55,129 nucleotides of DNA from Geochorda sp036562495 (GTDB taxonomy: Bacteria; Bacillota; Limnochordia; Limnochordales; Geochordaceae): assembly GCA_036562495.1 (NCBI GenBank), contig DATCKA010000127.1:1-55129 (forward strand), in the 5' to 3' direction. The stretch's first letter is position 1, and each line of letters begins with the position of its first letter. The notes beneath the pieces are model-generated. The model was not told where the DNA came from. It did not search any database and saw nothing but the letters and a program-made list of their open reading frames with translations. A program made the position numbers and the translations under genes. Shown here in pieces: positions 23,748-34,523 of this stretch.

Positions 23748-25889
23748 TTGCTGGCCCCCACGTCACCCGTCGCCGTCCAGCGACGGATCGCCTGGCTGCT
23801 GGTGGGTACCGCCCTGGGCGCCCTGGTGTTGGCAGGGCGCCTCTTCTACCTGCAGGTGGTGCGCCACGGGGAGCTGAGCCGGCTCGCCTTCGAGCAGCGG
23901 TTGCGGCCGCTGCCGGTGGACCCGCGGCGCGGCACCATCATGGATCGAAACGGCAACAAGCTGGCCATCAGCGTCAGCGCCGACGCGGTCTACGCCATCC
24001 CCAACGAGATCGAGGATCCCGCCGCCACCGCGCAGGCGCTGGCCGGCGTGCTGGGGATGCCGGCCGACGAGATCGAGGAGCGCCTGCGCAGCCGCCAGGC
24101 GGCGGTCTGGATCGCGCGCCGCCTGGACACCGAGACGGCCCGGCGGGTGCGGGCGCTGCGCCTGCCCGGCATCGGGCTGGTGGAGCGCCCGCAGCGCGTC
24201 TACCCCAACGGTTCGCTGGCGGCCCAGGTGCTGGGCATCACCGGCATCGACAACCAGGGGCTCGAGGGGCTCGAGTTTTACTACGAGGCGCACCTGCGGG
24301 GCGTGCCCGGGAGGGTCGAGGCGGAGCGGGACGCGGCGGGCCGGGAGATCCCGGGCGGCATCAGCCGTTACGTCCCCGCCCAGGACGGGCACGAGCTGGT
24401 GCTGACCATCGACCAGGTGATCCAGTACCGGGCCGAGCGGGAGCTGGAGCGGGTCGTCCGGGAGACCCAGTCGGAGCTGGGCATCTTCATCGCCATCGAC
24501 CCGCAGACGGGCGAGATCCTGGCCATGGCCCAGTATCCCAACTTCGATCCCAACAACTACGCCGACTACCCGCCCGAGGTCCGACGCAACCGTGCCGTCA
24601 CCGACCAGTTCGAGCCAGGCTCCACCTTCAAGATCGTGACGGGCGCCGCGGCCCTCGAGGCGGGGGTCGTACGGCCCGACGAGCACTTCTTCGACCCGGG
24701 TTTCGTGGCCATCGGGGGCGGGCGGGTGAGCTGCTGGCTGCCCGGCGGCCACGGCAGCCAGACCTTCGTCGAGGCCACCGAGAACTCGTGCAACCCGGTC
24801 TTCGCCATCCTGGGGGCCCAGCGGTTGGGCCCCGAGGCCTTCTACCGCTTCGCCCGGGCCTTCGGCTTCGGCCAGCCGCTGGGGATCGACTTCCCCGGCG
24901 AGGCCGGCGGCTTCTTGCCGGCACCGGGCAGCGTCCAGCATGGAGAGCTGTTGCGCTGGGCCAACATCGGCTTCGGCCAGGGCGTGGCCGTCACGCCGCT
25001 GCAGCTGGCCATGGCGGCCGCGACCATCGCCAACGGCGGCGTGCTGATGAAGCCGCACCTGGTCAAGGAGATTCGCACGGCCGACGGCCAGGTGCTGGAG
25101 CGGGTGCGCCCCGTGGCCCTGCGGCGGGTGCTCTCGCCCGGCACGGCCGCCGAGTTTGCACGAATCCTGCGAAGTGTGGTGGTGAACGGGTCGGGCACCC
25201 GGGCCGAGATCCCCGGGTACCGGGTCGCGGGCAAGACGGGCACGGCGCAGGTGCCCAGTCCGGGCGGGGGCTACGGCGACGACGCGATGGCCTCGTTCGT
25301 CGGGTTTGCCCCGGTCGACGGCGCGCGGCTGGTCGGGCTCGTCATGATCTACAAGCTCGGCGTGCAGCCCCGATGGGGCGGGCTGTGGGCGGCCCCGGTA
25401 TTCCGGGCTATCATGGAGGATGCGCTGAGCTACCTGCGGGTGCCCCGTCGGGAGGAGAAACCGCCCGAGCCGGGCAGGGACAAGGACGGCCGTCCGCTGG
25501 CGCTGGTGCCCAACGTGCTCTTCATGGAGGCGGAGCAGGCCGCGGCGAAGCTGGAGCAGGCCGGCCTGAGCGTGAGCGTCGAGGGCAGCGGCACGCTGGT
25601 GGCGGATCAGATCCCTCGGGGCGGGACCCAGGTGCCGCATGGCACCCGGGTACGCCTGGTGCTCGACCGGGAGTTGCCCCGGCCGTCGACGCCCGAGGTG
25701 GAGGTGCCGTCGGTGCTGGGCAAGAGCCTGGCCGAGGCGGCCGGGATCCTGGCCGGCCGGGGGCTGCTGCTCAACGTGCAGGGGTCGGGGTTCGCGGTCT
25801 TCCAGTCGCCGGCGCCCGGCGAGCGGGTGCCGGCCGGGTCGGCGGTAGAGGTGCGCTTCGCCTTGCAGCGGGATGGGGGACGGCCATGA
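23748..25889 (+). CDS. spoVD: Class B penicillin-binding protein with PASTA domains (SpoVD/FtsI type)
   Basis: A 713-residue transpeptidase. One N-terminal membrane anchor (residues ~14-35), dimerisation domain (RGTIMDRNGNKLA, ~61-73), then the penicillin-binding domain with S292-x-x-K295 (GSTFK), S347-C-N349 and K496-T-G498. Two PASTA repeats follow (~586-645 and ~653-710). PASTA domains are found in Bacillota PBP2B and the spore cortex enzyme SpoVD. With only one such gene here it could serve vegetative septation, cortex synthesis or both. Start is TTG at 23748 with GGGAGGAG 11 bases upstream; no ATG/GTG fits better. Its TGA overlaps the murE ATG. Confidence 0.88.
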   Translation: MLAPTSPVAVQRRIAWLLVGTALGALVLAGRLFYLQVVRHGELSRLAFEQRLRPLPVDPRRGTIMDRNGNKLAISVSADAVYAIPNEIEDPAATAQALAGVLGMPADEIEERLRSRQAAVWIARRLDTETARRVRALRLPGIGLVERPQRVYPNGSLAAQVLGITGIDNQGLEGLEFYYEAHLRGVPGRVEAERDAAGREIPGGISRYVPAQDGHELVLTIDQVIQYRAERELERVVRETQSELGIFIAIDPQTGEILAMAQYPNFDPNNYADYPPEVRRNRAVTDQFEPGSTFKIVTGAAALEAGVVRPDEHFFDPGFVAIGGGRVSCWLPGGHGSQTFVEATENSCNPVFAILGAQRLGPEAFYRFARAFGFGQPLGIDFPGEAGGFLPAPGSVQHGELLRWANIGFGQGVAVTPLQLAMAAATIANGGVLMKPHLVKEIRTADGQVLERVRPVALRRVLSPGTAAEFARILRSVVVNGSGTRAEIPGYRVAGKTGTAQVPSPGGGYGDDAMASFVGFAPVDGARLVGLVMIYKLGVQPRWGGLWAAPVFRAIMEDALSYLRVPRREEKPPEPGRDKDGRPLALVPNVLFMEAEQAAAKLEQAGLSVSVEGSGTLVADQIPRGGTQVPHGTRVRLVLDRELPRPSTPEVEVPSVLGKSLAEAAGILAGRGLLLNVQGSGFAVFQSPAPGERVPAGSAVEVRFALQRDGGRP

Positions 25890-27433
25890 CGGTCGAGGAG
25901 CTGGCCGATGCCCTGGGCGGCGTCGGCCGGCCGGGGCGGGCCTGGGAGGATCCTGAGCGGCGGCGGGCCTCGCTGGGCGCCGTGCGCTACGACTCTCGTC
26001 GGGTGCAGCCAGGCGACGCCTTCGTCTGCATCCGGGGCAGCCGGTTCGACGGGCACGACTTCGCCGACGAGGCAGCCCGTCGGGGGGCTGCCATGATCCT
26101 GGCCGAGAGAGTGCCGGGGCCGGTGGTGGACCGGGTGCCCACGCTGCTGGTGGGCGACAGCCGCGCCGCGCTGGGCCGGGCGGCGGCCCTGGTGCTGGGC
26201 CATCCGGACCGTCGGCTGCGGCTCATCGGGGTCACCGGCACCAACGGCAAGACGACCACCACGTACCTGACCAAGGCGGTGCTGGAGGCGGCCGGCCATC
26301 GGGTGGGGCTCATCGGCACCATCCAGCGACTGGTGGGCGACCAGGTGCTGGACGCGGAGCGGACGACCCCGGAGTCGGCCGACCTGCAGGATCTCTTCGC
26401 CCGGATGGTGGCCGCCGGCGCCAGCCACGCGGTCACCGAGGTCTCCTCCCACGCCGTGACCCTCAAGCGCATCGAGGCCATCGAGTACGACGTGGGCATC
26501 TTCACCAACCTGACGCAGGATCACCTGGACTTCCACAGCACCATGGAGGCCTACCGGGACGCCAAGGCCGCCTTCTTCGCGACGCTGAGCCCGGGCACCA
26601 AGGGCCGCAAGCTGGCCGTCATCAACGGCGACGACCCATCGGGCGCCTACATGGCCGCCCGCTCGGCCGCGCCGACGATCTCGTACGGGCTCGATCCGGG
26701 GCGAGACATCAGCGCCGAGGGGATCGAGGCCCGGTCCGACGGACTGCGCTTCAAGGTGCGCACGCCCTGGGGGGCGTCGGAGGTACGGCTGCAGCTCGGA
26801 GGCATCTTCAACGTCTACAATGCGCTGGCCGCGCTGGGGGCGGGCCTGCACGAGGGAGTGCCCCTGGCGGAGGCGGTGGCAGCCCTGGAGCGGGTGCGGG
26901 GAGTGCCCGGGCGGTTCGAGGCGGTGCGGGAGGGCCAGCCCTTCGGCGTCATCGTCGACTACGCGCACACCCCCGACGGCCTCGACAACGTGCTGACGTC
27001 CGCCCGGGCCCTCGGACCCCGGAGGCTGTTGGTGGTCTTCGGGTGCGGCGGGGATCGGGATCGCACCAAGCGCCCCAAGATGGGCGCCATCGCCGCCCGG
27101 CTGGCCGACTGGGTCATCATCACCTCCGACAACCCGCGCAGCGAGGAGCCCGAGGCCATCTGCCGCGAGGTGGAGGCGGGCCTCTTGGCCCAGTGCCAGG
27201 CCGGCCCCGTCGCGATGCAGGGCTACGAAGTGGTGGTGGATCGCCGTCAGGCCATCGCCGAGGCCGTGCGGCGGGCCCAGCCGGGCGACCTGGTGGTGGT
27301 GGCCGGCAAGGGCCACGAGACCTACCAGATCCTCAAGGATCGCATCGTGCCCTTCGACGACCGGCAGGTCGTGCGGGAGGCGCTGCGGGAGCTGGGGTAC
27401 GGCGCCTCGGCACCGGAGAGGAGCGATCCGTGA
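25886..27433 (+). CDS. murE: UDP-MurNAc-L-Ala-D-Glu:meso-DAP ligase MurE
   Basis: A 515-residue Mur ligase adding the third stem residue. ATP motif GVTGTNGKTTTTYL (residues ~115-128), TEVSSHAV, FTNLTQDHLDFH (carbamylated lysine follows in the family) and DYAHTPDGLDNVL. The SDNPRSEEP motif near residue 415 is the DNPR signature for meso-diaminopimelate specificity, so the peptidoglycan is probably the DAP type. The ATG at 25886 overlaps the upstream TGA, and its own TGA shares its A with the murF ATG (TGATG). Confidence 0.96.
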   Translation: MTVEELADALGGVGRPGRAWEDPERRRASLGAVRYDSRRVQPGDAFVCIRGSRFDGHDFADEAARRGAAMILAERVPGPVVDRVPTLLVGDSRAALGRAAALVLGHPDRRLRLIGVTGTNGKTTTTYLTKAVLEAAGHRVGLIGTIQRLVGDQVLDAERTTPESADLQDLFARMVAAGASHAVTEVSSHAVTLKRIEAIEYDVGIFTNLTQDHLDFHSTMEAYRDAKAAFFATLSPGTKGRKLAVINGDDPSGAYMAARSAAPTISYGLDPGRDISAEGIEARSDGLRFKVRTPWGASEVRLQLGGIFNVYNALAALGAGLHEGVPLAEAVAALERVRGVPGRFEAVREGQPFGVIVDYAHTPDGLDNVLTSARALGPRRLLVVFGCGGDRDRTKRPKMGAIAARLADWVIITSDNPRSEEPEAICREVEAGLLAQCQAGPVAMQGYEVVVDRRQAIAEAVRRAQPGDLVVVAGKGHETYQILKDRIVPFDDRQVVREALRELGYGASAPERSDP

Positions 27434-28889
27434 TGGAGCGCCTGACGGCCGGCGCCGTGGCCGAGGCGTGCGGCGCGACGGTGCAGGCGGGATCCGCCGA
27501 GACCGTCGTCGAGCGGGTCTGCACCGACTCCCGACAGGTGCAGCCGGGGGACCTCTTCGTCGCCCTGCGCGGGCCTCGCTTCGACGGGCACGAGTTCGTG
27601 GCCGACGCCCTGGCTCGGGGCGCCCGGGCCGTGATGGTGGAGCGCGGCAGGGCGGGGGAGGTCAACACGCAAGCGGGGGCGGTGCTGGTGGTCGACGACT
27701 CGCTGGCAGCCCTGCAGCGTCTGGCTGCCTGGTACCGCCGGCGGCTGCGCGATGCGGCGGTGGTGGCGGTCACCGGCAGCGTGGGCAAGACCACCACCAA
27801 GGAGATGGTGGCCGCCGCCCTGAGCGGGCTGGGGGCCGTGGTGAAGGCGCCGGCCAGCTTCAACAACGAGGTGGGGGTGCCGCTCGTCATCCTGGCGGCC
27901 GATCCCGGCACCCGGGCCCTGGTGCTGGAGATCGGCATGCGCGGGCCCGGCCAGATCCGCCACCTGGCCGGTGTGGCGGCCCCCACGGTCGGCATCGTGA
28001 CCAACGTGGGCGAGTCCCACGTGGGGATGTTGGGCAGCGTCGAAGCCATCGCCCGGGCCAAGGCCGAGCTGGTGGAGAGCCTGCAGCCCGGGGCCGTCGC
28101 CGTGCTCAACGGCGACGACGAGCGGGTGAGGGCCATGGCACGCCTCGCCCCGGACGGGGTGCGAGTGCTCACCTTCGGACGGGGCGCCGACTGCGACGTG
28201 CGGCTGCTGGCCGTGGAGGGCGGAGGGCTCGGGGGCACCCGGCTGGAGCTCGGGTACGGCGGGCAACGGGTGGCGTGCCGGCTGGCCGTACCGGGGCGCC
28301 ACATGGCCATCAACGCGGCGGCTGCGGTGGCGGCGGCGCTGGCCTGCGGGGTGGAGCTCGAGGCGGCGGCCCGGGGATTGGACGGCTTCTCGGGAGCCGC
28401 CATGCGCATGGAGGTGATCCGTACGGCCGACGACATCGTCCTGCTCAACGACGCTTACAACGCCAGCCCCACCTCCATGCGGGCGGCGCTGGAGACGCTG
28501 GCCCGCGTGGCCGCCGAGGAGCGCCGGCGTGCGGTCGCCATTTTGGGGGACATGCTGGAGCTCGGCGCCCTTGCCGAGCAGGCGCACCGGGGCATCGGCC
28601 GGGAGGCGGCGGAGAGGGGCGTCGAGCTGCTGGTGGCCGTGGGGGAGATGGCTGCCGAGATGGCCTCCGGGGCCCGCGAGGCCGGGGCGGGCGCAGAGAT
28701 GGCCATCGTCACGGCCCGTGACGCCGAGCACGCCGCCGCCGTCGCCTGTCGGCAGGTGCAGCCCGGCGACGCCGTGCTGGTCAAGGCCTCTCGGGCGATG
28801 GGCCTCGACCGGGTGGTGCGGGAGCTCGTGCAGGCGCACGCCCCGGCGGGCTCCAACGGCGGGGGCGTGCGCGAGGAGGCGGAGCTGAC

Positions 28890-28893
<4 letters not shown>
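27433..28893 (+). CDS. murF: UDP-MurNAc-tripeptide--D-Ala-D-Ala ligase MurF
   Basis: A 486-residue Mur ligase completing the UDP-MurNAc-pentapeptide. TDSRQVQPGDLFVALRG in the substrate domain, ATP motif VTGSVGKTTTKEM (residues ~113-125), NNEVGVPL, NVGESHVGMLGS and NDAYNASPTSMRAAL, which is typical of MurF. Its stop overlaps the mraY start as GTGA, so the murE-murF-mraY trio is translationally coupled. Residues from about 475 to the end are a low-complexity tail. Confidence 0.95.
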
Positions 28894-29873
<980 letters not shown>

Positions 29874-29877
29874 GGCC

Positions 29878-31068
29878 GTGATCGGGTGGGGACGCCGCCA
29901 ACCGGTGGCAGGTGCGGCCGTGCGGCCCGGGCCGGCGAGGGGCGCGGTGCAGGCGACGGCCTGGCTCCGGCGGCCGGCGGCAGCGGCTGCGCCGCCGGAC
30001 GTGGTGCTGATGCTGGCGGTCATGACGCTGGTGGGCATCGGCCTCGTCATGGTGCTGAGCGCCAGCTACACCCGCGCGCTGTCGCAGTTCGGCGATCCCT
30101 ACCACTTCTTCGAGCGACAGGTGGTCTACGCCGCGGCAGGATTTATCCTGGCGGCCGTGCTGAGCCGAATCGATCCGAGCCGGCTCAAGCCCCTGGCACT
30201 GCCGTTGATGGCCATCAGCTACGTACTGCTGGTGGTGGTGCTGCTGACGGGACCCGAGATCGGCGGGTCGCGCCGGTGGATCGCACTGCCCTTCTTCAAT
30301 CTCCAGCCCTCCGAGCTGGCCAAGCTGGCGGCCATCAACTTCACCGCCTACTGGGTGTCCCAGCGGCCGGGAGAGATGGGGTCGCTGGTGCGGGGGCCGC
30401 TGGTGCCGCTGCTGGCGGCCGGCCTCGCCTTCGGTCTCATCATGCTGGAGCCCGACTTCGGCACGGCCGCGATGCTGGTGGCAGTCGTGGTCGTGCAGCT
30501 CTTCGCGGCCGGGATGCCCATCGGTCACCTGGCCGCGTTGATGGCCCTGGCGGTGCCGGGCCTGGGGGCCCTCATCTGGCTCGAGCCGTACCGGCTGGCG
30601 CGCCTGCTGGCCTTCCTCGACCCGTGGGCCGACCCGGCCGGCCGCGGCTGGAGCGTCATCCAGGCGCTCTTGGCCCTGGGCTCGGGCGGACCCTTCGGGC
30701 TGGGCCTGGGCCAGAGCCGCCAGAAGTTCGCCTACCTGCCCGAGCATCACACGGACTTCATCTTCGCCATCGTGGGCGAGGAGCTGGGCTGGGTCGGGAC
30801 GACGACGGTGATCGTCCTCTTCTGCGTCGTCGCCTGGAGGGGGTACCGCATCGCCCTGGGCCTGCGGGATCGCTACGAGCAGATCCTGGCCACCGGCCTG
30901 GTCTTTTTGCTGGTGGGCCAGGCGCTGATCAACATGGGCGTCGTCAGCGGGGTCCTGCCCGTGACCGGCATCCCCTTGCCCTTCCTCTCCTACGGCGGTA
31001 GCTCGCTGCTCGGCAGCCTGACGGTGGTGGGCGTCTTGCTGGCACTCTCCCGAAAGAGCGTGGTCTGA
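29878..31068 (+). CDS. ftsW: SEDS-family lipid II polymerase FtsW/SpoVE
   Basis: A 396-residue membrane protein with about ten transmembrane helices after a 40-residue Arg/Ala-rich N-terminus. SEDS marks: GLVMVLSAS, GSRRWIALPFFNLQPSELAK (residues ~128-147), the catalytic-aspartate loop LEPDFGTA, EHHTDFIFAIVGEELGW (~288-304) and GIPLPFLSYGGSSLL. It polymerises glycan strands together with the class B penicillin-binding protein upstream. FtsW (division) and SpoVE (cortex) cannot be told apart by sequence alone. Starts GTG at 29878 directly behind mraY; murG follows 16 bases after its stop. Confidence 0.93.
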   Translation: MIGWGRRQPVAGAAVRPGPARGAVQATAWLRRPAAAAAPPDVVLMLAVMTLVGIGLVMVLSASYTRALSQFGDPYHFFERQVVYAAAGFILAAVLSRIDPSRLKPLALPLMAISYVLLVVVLLTGPEIGGSRRWIALPFFNLQPSELAKLAAINFTAYWVSQRPGEMGSLVRGPLVPLLAAGLAFGLIMLEPDFGTAAMLVAVVVVQLFAAGMPIGHLAALMALAVPGLGALIWLEPYRLARLLAFLDPWADPAGRGWSVIQALLALGSGGPFGLGLGQSRQKFAYLPEHHTDFIFAIVGEELGWVGTTTVIVLFCVVAWRGYRIALGLRDRYEQILATGLVFLLVGQALINMGVVSGVLPVTGIPLPFLSYGGSSLLGSLTVVGVLLALSRKSVV

Positions 31069-31084
31069 GGTGGGGTCTCATCCG

Positions 31085-32260
31085 GTGAGCCGGTCGACGC
31101 CGCTCAGCGTGGCCATCGTCGCGGCCGGCACGGGCGGCCACATCTACCCGGGCCTGGCCGTGGCCGAGGCACTGCAGCGGCTCGAGCCCGGGGTGGCCGT
31201 CTGGTTTCTGACGACGCGCCGGGGCCTGGGCCCCGACATCCTGGCGCGGCACGGCCAACGCGTGACGGTGGTGGAGGGCGAGCCGGCGCCGCGGCGCCTG
31301 GCGGCGGGGGGAGCCATCACGTTCGTCGCGGCCATGGCGCGAGGGGCCTGGCAGGCCCGCATGGCGCTCCGCCGCAATGGCGCCCGGGTGCTGCTGGCCA
31401 CAGGCGGCTACGGGTCGGCACCCGCCGTGGCTGCTGCCCGCAGCCTGGGGCTGCCCATCGTCTGGCAAGAGCAAAACGCCTTGCCGGGACGGGCCACCCG
31501 CCTGTTGAGCCGGTGGGCCAGGGTGGTGGCGCTGGGCTTCGAGGAAGCGGCCGGTTACCTGCCCCCGGCGGTACGCAGCCGGGTGCAGGTGACGGGCAAT
31601 CCCATCCGCGCATCCGTGGCCGAGGGCGTGGACCGTGCTCAGGCAGCGCGCCGGCTGGGGCTCGACCCGGCCCGCCGCACGGTGCTGATGGTGGGGGCGA
31701 GCCAGGGCGCCCGTCGCTTCAACGAGGCGCTGGCTCGGGCCGCTCGCGAGCTGGCGGCCATGCCCGGTGTGCAGGTGCTGGCATCGACGGGGCGAGCCCA
31801 GTGGGACGCGACGGTGGCGTTGCTGCGCCAGCACGCCCCCGAGGCCTCCGTCGACTCGCAGCGGGCCCGATTGGGTGCCGTGACGCTCGTGCCCTACCTG
31901 GAGGACATGGCGGCGGCCCTCTCGGCGGCCGACCTGGCCATCTCCAGGGCCAGCGCCATCTCGCTGGCGGAGATGACGGCCCGCGGGCTGCCGCTGGTGC
32001 TGGTGCCGTACCCGCATGCGGCCGACCGCCACCAGGACGCCAACGCCCGAGTGCTGGAGCGGGCGGGGGCCGCGGTGGTGGTGCCCGACGAGGCCTTCGA
32101 CGACAGGCGATTGGTGGAGGTGGTGAGGGAGCTCCTGGGGAATCGGGAGCGGCTGGACGCCATGTCACGGGCCAGCCGTAGCCTGGCGCGCCCGCAGGCG
32201 GCCGAGGAGGTGGCGCGACTGGTGCTGCGCTACGCCGCGCAGGGCCGGACGACGGCGTGA
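31085..32260 (+). CDS. murG: UDP-GlcNAc:lipid I GlcNAc transferase MurG
   Basis: A membrane-associated GT-B enzyme of about 391 residues converting lipid I to lipid II. AAGTGGHIYPGLAVAEAL near the N-terminus (G-loop 1), TGGYGSAPAVAAA (G-loop 2), IVWQEQNALPGRATR, VTGNPIR, GASQGARRFNEA (G-loop 3), ISRASAISLAEM and the C-terminal HQDANARVLE. The GTG at 31085 is preferred because GAGGTGGGG lies 9-12 bases upstream; a GTG at 31070 would add five residues. The stop overlaps a possible early GTG of the next frame. Confidence 0.94.
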   Translation: MSRSTPLSVAIVAAGTGGHIYPGLAVAEALQRLEPGVAVWFLTTRRGLGPDILARHGQRVTVVEGEPAPRRLAAGGAITFVAAMARGAWQARMALRRNGARVLLATGGYGSAPAVAAARSLGLPIVWQEQNALPGRATRLLSRWARVVALGFEEAAGYLPPAVRSRVQVTGNPIRASVAEGVDRAQAARRLGLDPARRTVLMVGASQGARRFNEALARAARELAAMPGVQVLASTGRAQWDATVALLRQHAPEASVDSQRARLGAVTLVPYLEDMAAALSAADLAISRASAISLAEMTARGLPLVLVPYPHAADRHQDANARVLERAGAAVVVPDEAFDDRRLVEVVRELLGNRERLDAMSRASRSLARPQAAEEVARLVLRYAAQGRTTA

Positions 32261-32328
32261 GCCGAGCCCTAGCGCACCGGGCTCCTCCCCCCCGCATAGC
32301 ATGGGGCACCGGTGGGGGGAACGCTCCG

Positions 32329-33588
32329 GTGGATCGGCTCTCTGTCGTCGGTGGCGTGCCGTTGACCGGCACCATCCACGTCTCAGGCGCCAAGAACGCG
32401 GCTCTCAAGCTGATGGCGGCGGCCCTGCTCACCCGGGAGCCCTGCGTCATCCGCCACATGCCTCGCATCCTCGACGTGGTCACCATGGGGAGGCTGCTGG
32501 AGGGGATCGGTGCAAAGGTCGAGTGGACAGGGCCGGGTGAGGTGCGCATCGAGGCGCCCGGGGCTCTCCAGGACGAGCCGCCGCCGGAGCTGGTACGCAC
32601 CATGCGGGCCAGCGTGCAGCTGATGGGCCCGCTTCTGGCACGCACCGGGCGGGTCCGCATCAACCAGCCCGGCGGCTGCAACATCGGCGAACGACCCCTG
32701 GACCTGCACCTGCAGGGCCTGCAGGCCATGGGCGCGACGCTGACCCAGGAGGGGGAGTTCTTCGCACTGCGGGCTCGCCGGTTGCATGGGGCCGAGATCG
32801 TCCTGGACTTTCCCTCGGTGGGGGCCACCGAGAACCTGATGATGGCGGCCACGCTGGCCGAGGGCACGACGATCATCGCCAATGCGGCCCGGGAGCCCGA
32901 AGTGGTGGAGCTGCAAGGCTTCCTGCGGGCCATGGGCGCCCGGGTCGAGGGCGCCGGGGGCTCCGTGGTGCGGGTGGAAGGCGTGCGGTCGCTGCGGGGC
33001 GCGACGTGGGACCTGATGCCGGACCGCATCGAGACGGCGACCTGGATGGTGGCGGCCGCCATCACGCGGGGGCACCTGCGGCTCGAGAGGGTCCGGCCCG
33101 ACCACGTGGCGGCGGTGATGGCACGCCTCGAGGCGGCCGGCGCCCGCATCCAGGCCGACGGATCCACCATCGAGGTGCAGGGGCCGTCGGAGCGGCCGGT
33201 TGCCGTCTCCATCCGGACGCAGCCGTATCCGGGCTTTCCCACCGACGTGCAGCCCCAGTGGGCTGCTCTGATGGCGGTGGCCCGGGGCACCAGCGTCATC
33301 CGGGAGGAGATCTACTCGCACCGATTCCAGTACGTGCAAGAGCTGTGGCGCATGGGGGCCGACATCACGGTCGAGTCGAGGGTGGCCATCATCCGCGGGG
33401 TGCCGACCCTGACGGGCGCCAGCATCGAGGCGCCCGACCTGCGGGGCGGGGCGGCGCTGGTGCTCGCGGCACTGGCCGCCGAGGGGCCGAGCCAGATCCG
33501 CGGGCTGCACCACCTCGACCGGGGTTACGAGGCCCTCGAGGAGAAGTTGAGGCAGGTGGGCGCACGCATCGAGCGGGGCGTCGAGTGA
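32329..33588 (+). CDS. murA: UDP-GlcNAc 1-carboxyvinyltransferase MurA
   Basis: A 419-residue EPSP-synthase-fold enzyme for the first committed step of wall synthesis, PEP + UDP-GlcNAc. HVSGAKNAALK with K22, the fosfomycin-target cysteine C117 in PGGCNIGERPLDLH, SVGATENLMM, LPDRIETATWMVAAA-like block and GFPTDVQPQ. The length is exactly that of the family when started at the GTG at 32329, which has GGGGGGA 9 bases upstream. An earlier GTG at 32257 overlaps the murG stop but adds 24 unrelated residues. murA in this position, between murG and ftsQ, replaces the murC/murB found in many dcw clusters. Confidence 0.94.
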   Translation: MDRLSVVGGVPLTGTIHVSGAKNAALKLMAAALLTREPCVIRHMPRILDVVTMGRLLEGIGAKVEWTGPGEVRIEAPGALQDEPPPELVRTMRASVQLMGPLLARTGRVRINQPGGCNIGERPLDLHLQGLQAMGATLTQEGEFFALRARRLHGAEIVLDFPSVGATENLMMAATLAEGTTIIANAAREPEVVELQGFLRAMGARVEGAGGSVVRVEGVRSLRGATWDLMPDRIETATWMVAAAITRGHLRLERVRPDHVAAVMARLEAAGARIQADGSTIEVQGPSERPVAVSIRTQPYPGFPTDVQPQWAALMAVARGTSVIREEIYSHRFQYVQELWRMGADITVESRVAIIRGVPTLTGASIEAPDLRGGAALVLAALAAEGPSQIRGLHHLDRGYEALEEKLRQVGARIERGVE

Positions 33589-33666
33589 GGGAGCTGGTCG
33601 GCCGCTTGCGGCCGGCCGGCATCCGGCACGCCTCGCCGGCGGCCATGGGCGAGAGGGGGCGCGACC

Positions 33667-34422
33667 GTGCCGACCGCAGGCTCGAGCCCGCGCCGGAGGG
33701 GGACAAGCTGGTGGCCCCCAGCCGGGGCGGTGATGGTCTTCGCGATGACGGTGGGGGCCTACGGCGTGTTGGCCTCGCCGGTGTTTCAGATCCAGGACGT
33801 GGTGGTGCAGGGCGTCGAAGGCCCTACGGCCGAGCGCATCGCCGCTCGCCTGGCCCGACAGCGAGGCGCCAATCTGCTGGCGGTGGATGCGGCCGACGTC
33901 GTGGCCGCCACGGCCGGCGAGCCCCGGGTGGCGCGTGCCTGGCTGGTGCGCCGCCTGCCGTCGACGCTGGAGGTGGCGGTGCTGCCTCGCGACCCGGTGG
34001 CGCAGGCGGCCGTGCAAGACCGATTCTGGGAGGTGGACCGCCAGGGCGTCGTGTTGGGGCCGGCAGCCAATCCTGGCGAATACCCGACCCTGACCGGCGT
34101 GGTGCAGCCGGGCGAGGCCCTGGCGGTGGCGAGACCGGGCCCGCCCCGCCTGGTCCAGGCCGCCGCGCTGGCGAGCGAGCTGGGGCCGGTGCTGGGCAAG
34201 CGGCTGGCGGGGCTGCACGTCGACGAGTCGGGCGAGCGATGGGTCTATCTGACCGACGGCAGCGTCATCCGCTGGGGCCTCGGGGCCATGGGCCCCGACG
34301 AGGCGGCCCGCGACGCCCGGCGCGTGGAGGTGCTGGCGGCGTTGATGGCCGAGCTGGGGTCGGCGCGCCCCTTCGAGGCGGATCTCCGCGACCCCGCACG
34401 CGCCACCTGGCGACCGCGGTAG
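33667..34422 (+). CDS. ftsQ: FtsQ/DivIB-like cell division protein
   Basis: A 251-residue bitopic protein: short cytoplasmic head, one membrane helix (AGAVMVFAMTVGAYGVLA, residues ~19-36), a POTRA domain beginning FQIQDVVVQGVEGPT (~40-54) and the FtsQ beta domain with VARAWLVRRLPSTLEVAVLPR and WEVDRQGVVL. It links FtsL/FtsB to the septal synthase. Overall similarity is modest, as usual for this family, but domain order and position directly before ftsZ are convincing. The GTG at 33667 follows GAGAGGGGG. Confidence 0.87.
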   Translation: MPTAGSSPRRRGTSWWPPAGAVMVFAMTVGAYGVLASPVFQIQDVVVQGVEGPTAERIAARLARQRGANLLAVDAADVVAATAGEPRVARAWLVRRLPSTLEVAVLPRDPVAQAAVQDRFWEVDRQGVVLGPAANPGEYPTLTGVVQPGEALAVARPGPPRLVQAAALASELGPVLGKRLAGLHVDESGERWVYLTDGSVIRWGLGAMGPDEAARDARRVEVLAALMAELGSARPFEADLRDPARATWRPR

Positions 34423-34523
34423 ACAAAAGCGCGGGCCCGTCGTCGTGGTGGAGAGGATGACGGGGCACCCCGCGGAACTATCGTGCTGGCTGCGACTGGC
34501 TGGGAGTTGGGGGCGGTCTGGAC

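Noticed and set aside
23633..25885. In-frame 5' extension of murE across the penicillin-binding protein gene
   Set aside because: It is the wrong frame of the SpoVD-like gene; murE starts at the ATG at 25886 that overlaps the upstream stop.
33599..33614. CGGCCGCTTGCGGCCG palindrome between murA and ftsQ
   Set aside because: Short, with a tiny loop, and expected by chance in such G+C-rich DNA; genes on both sides look cotranscribed.
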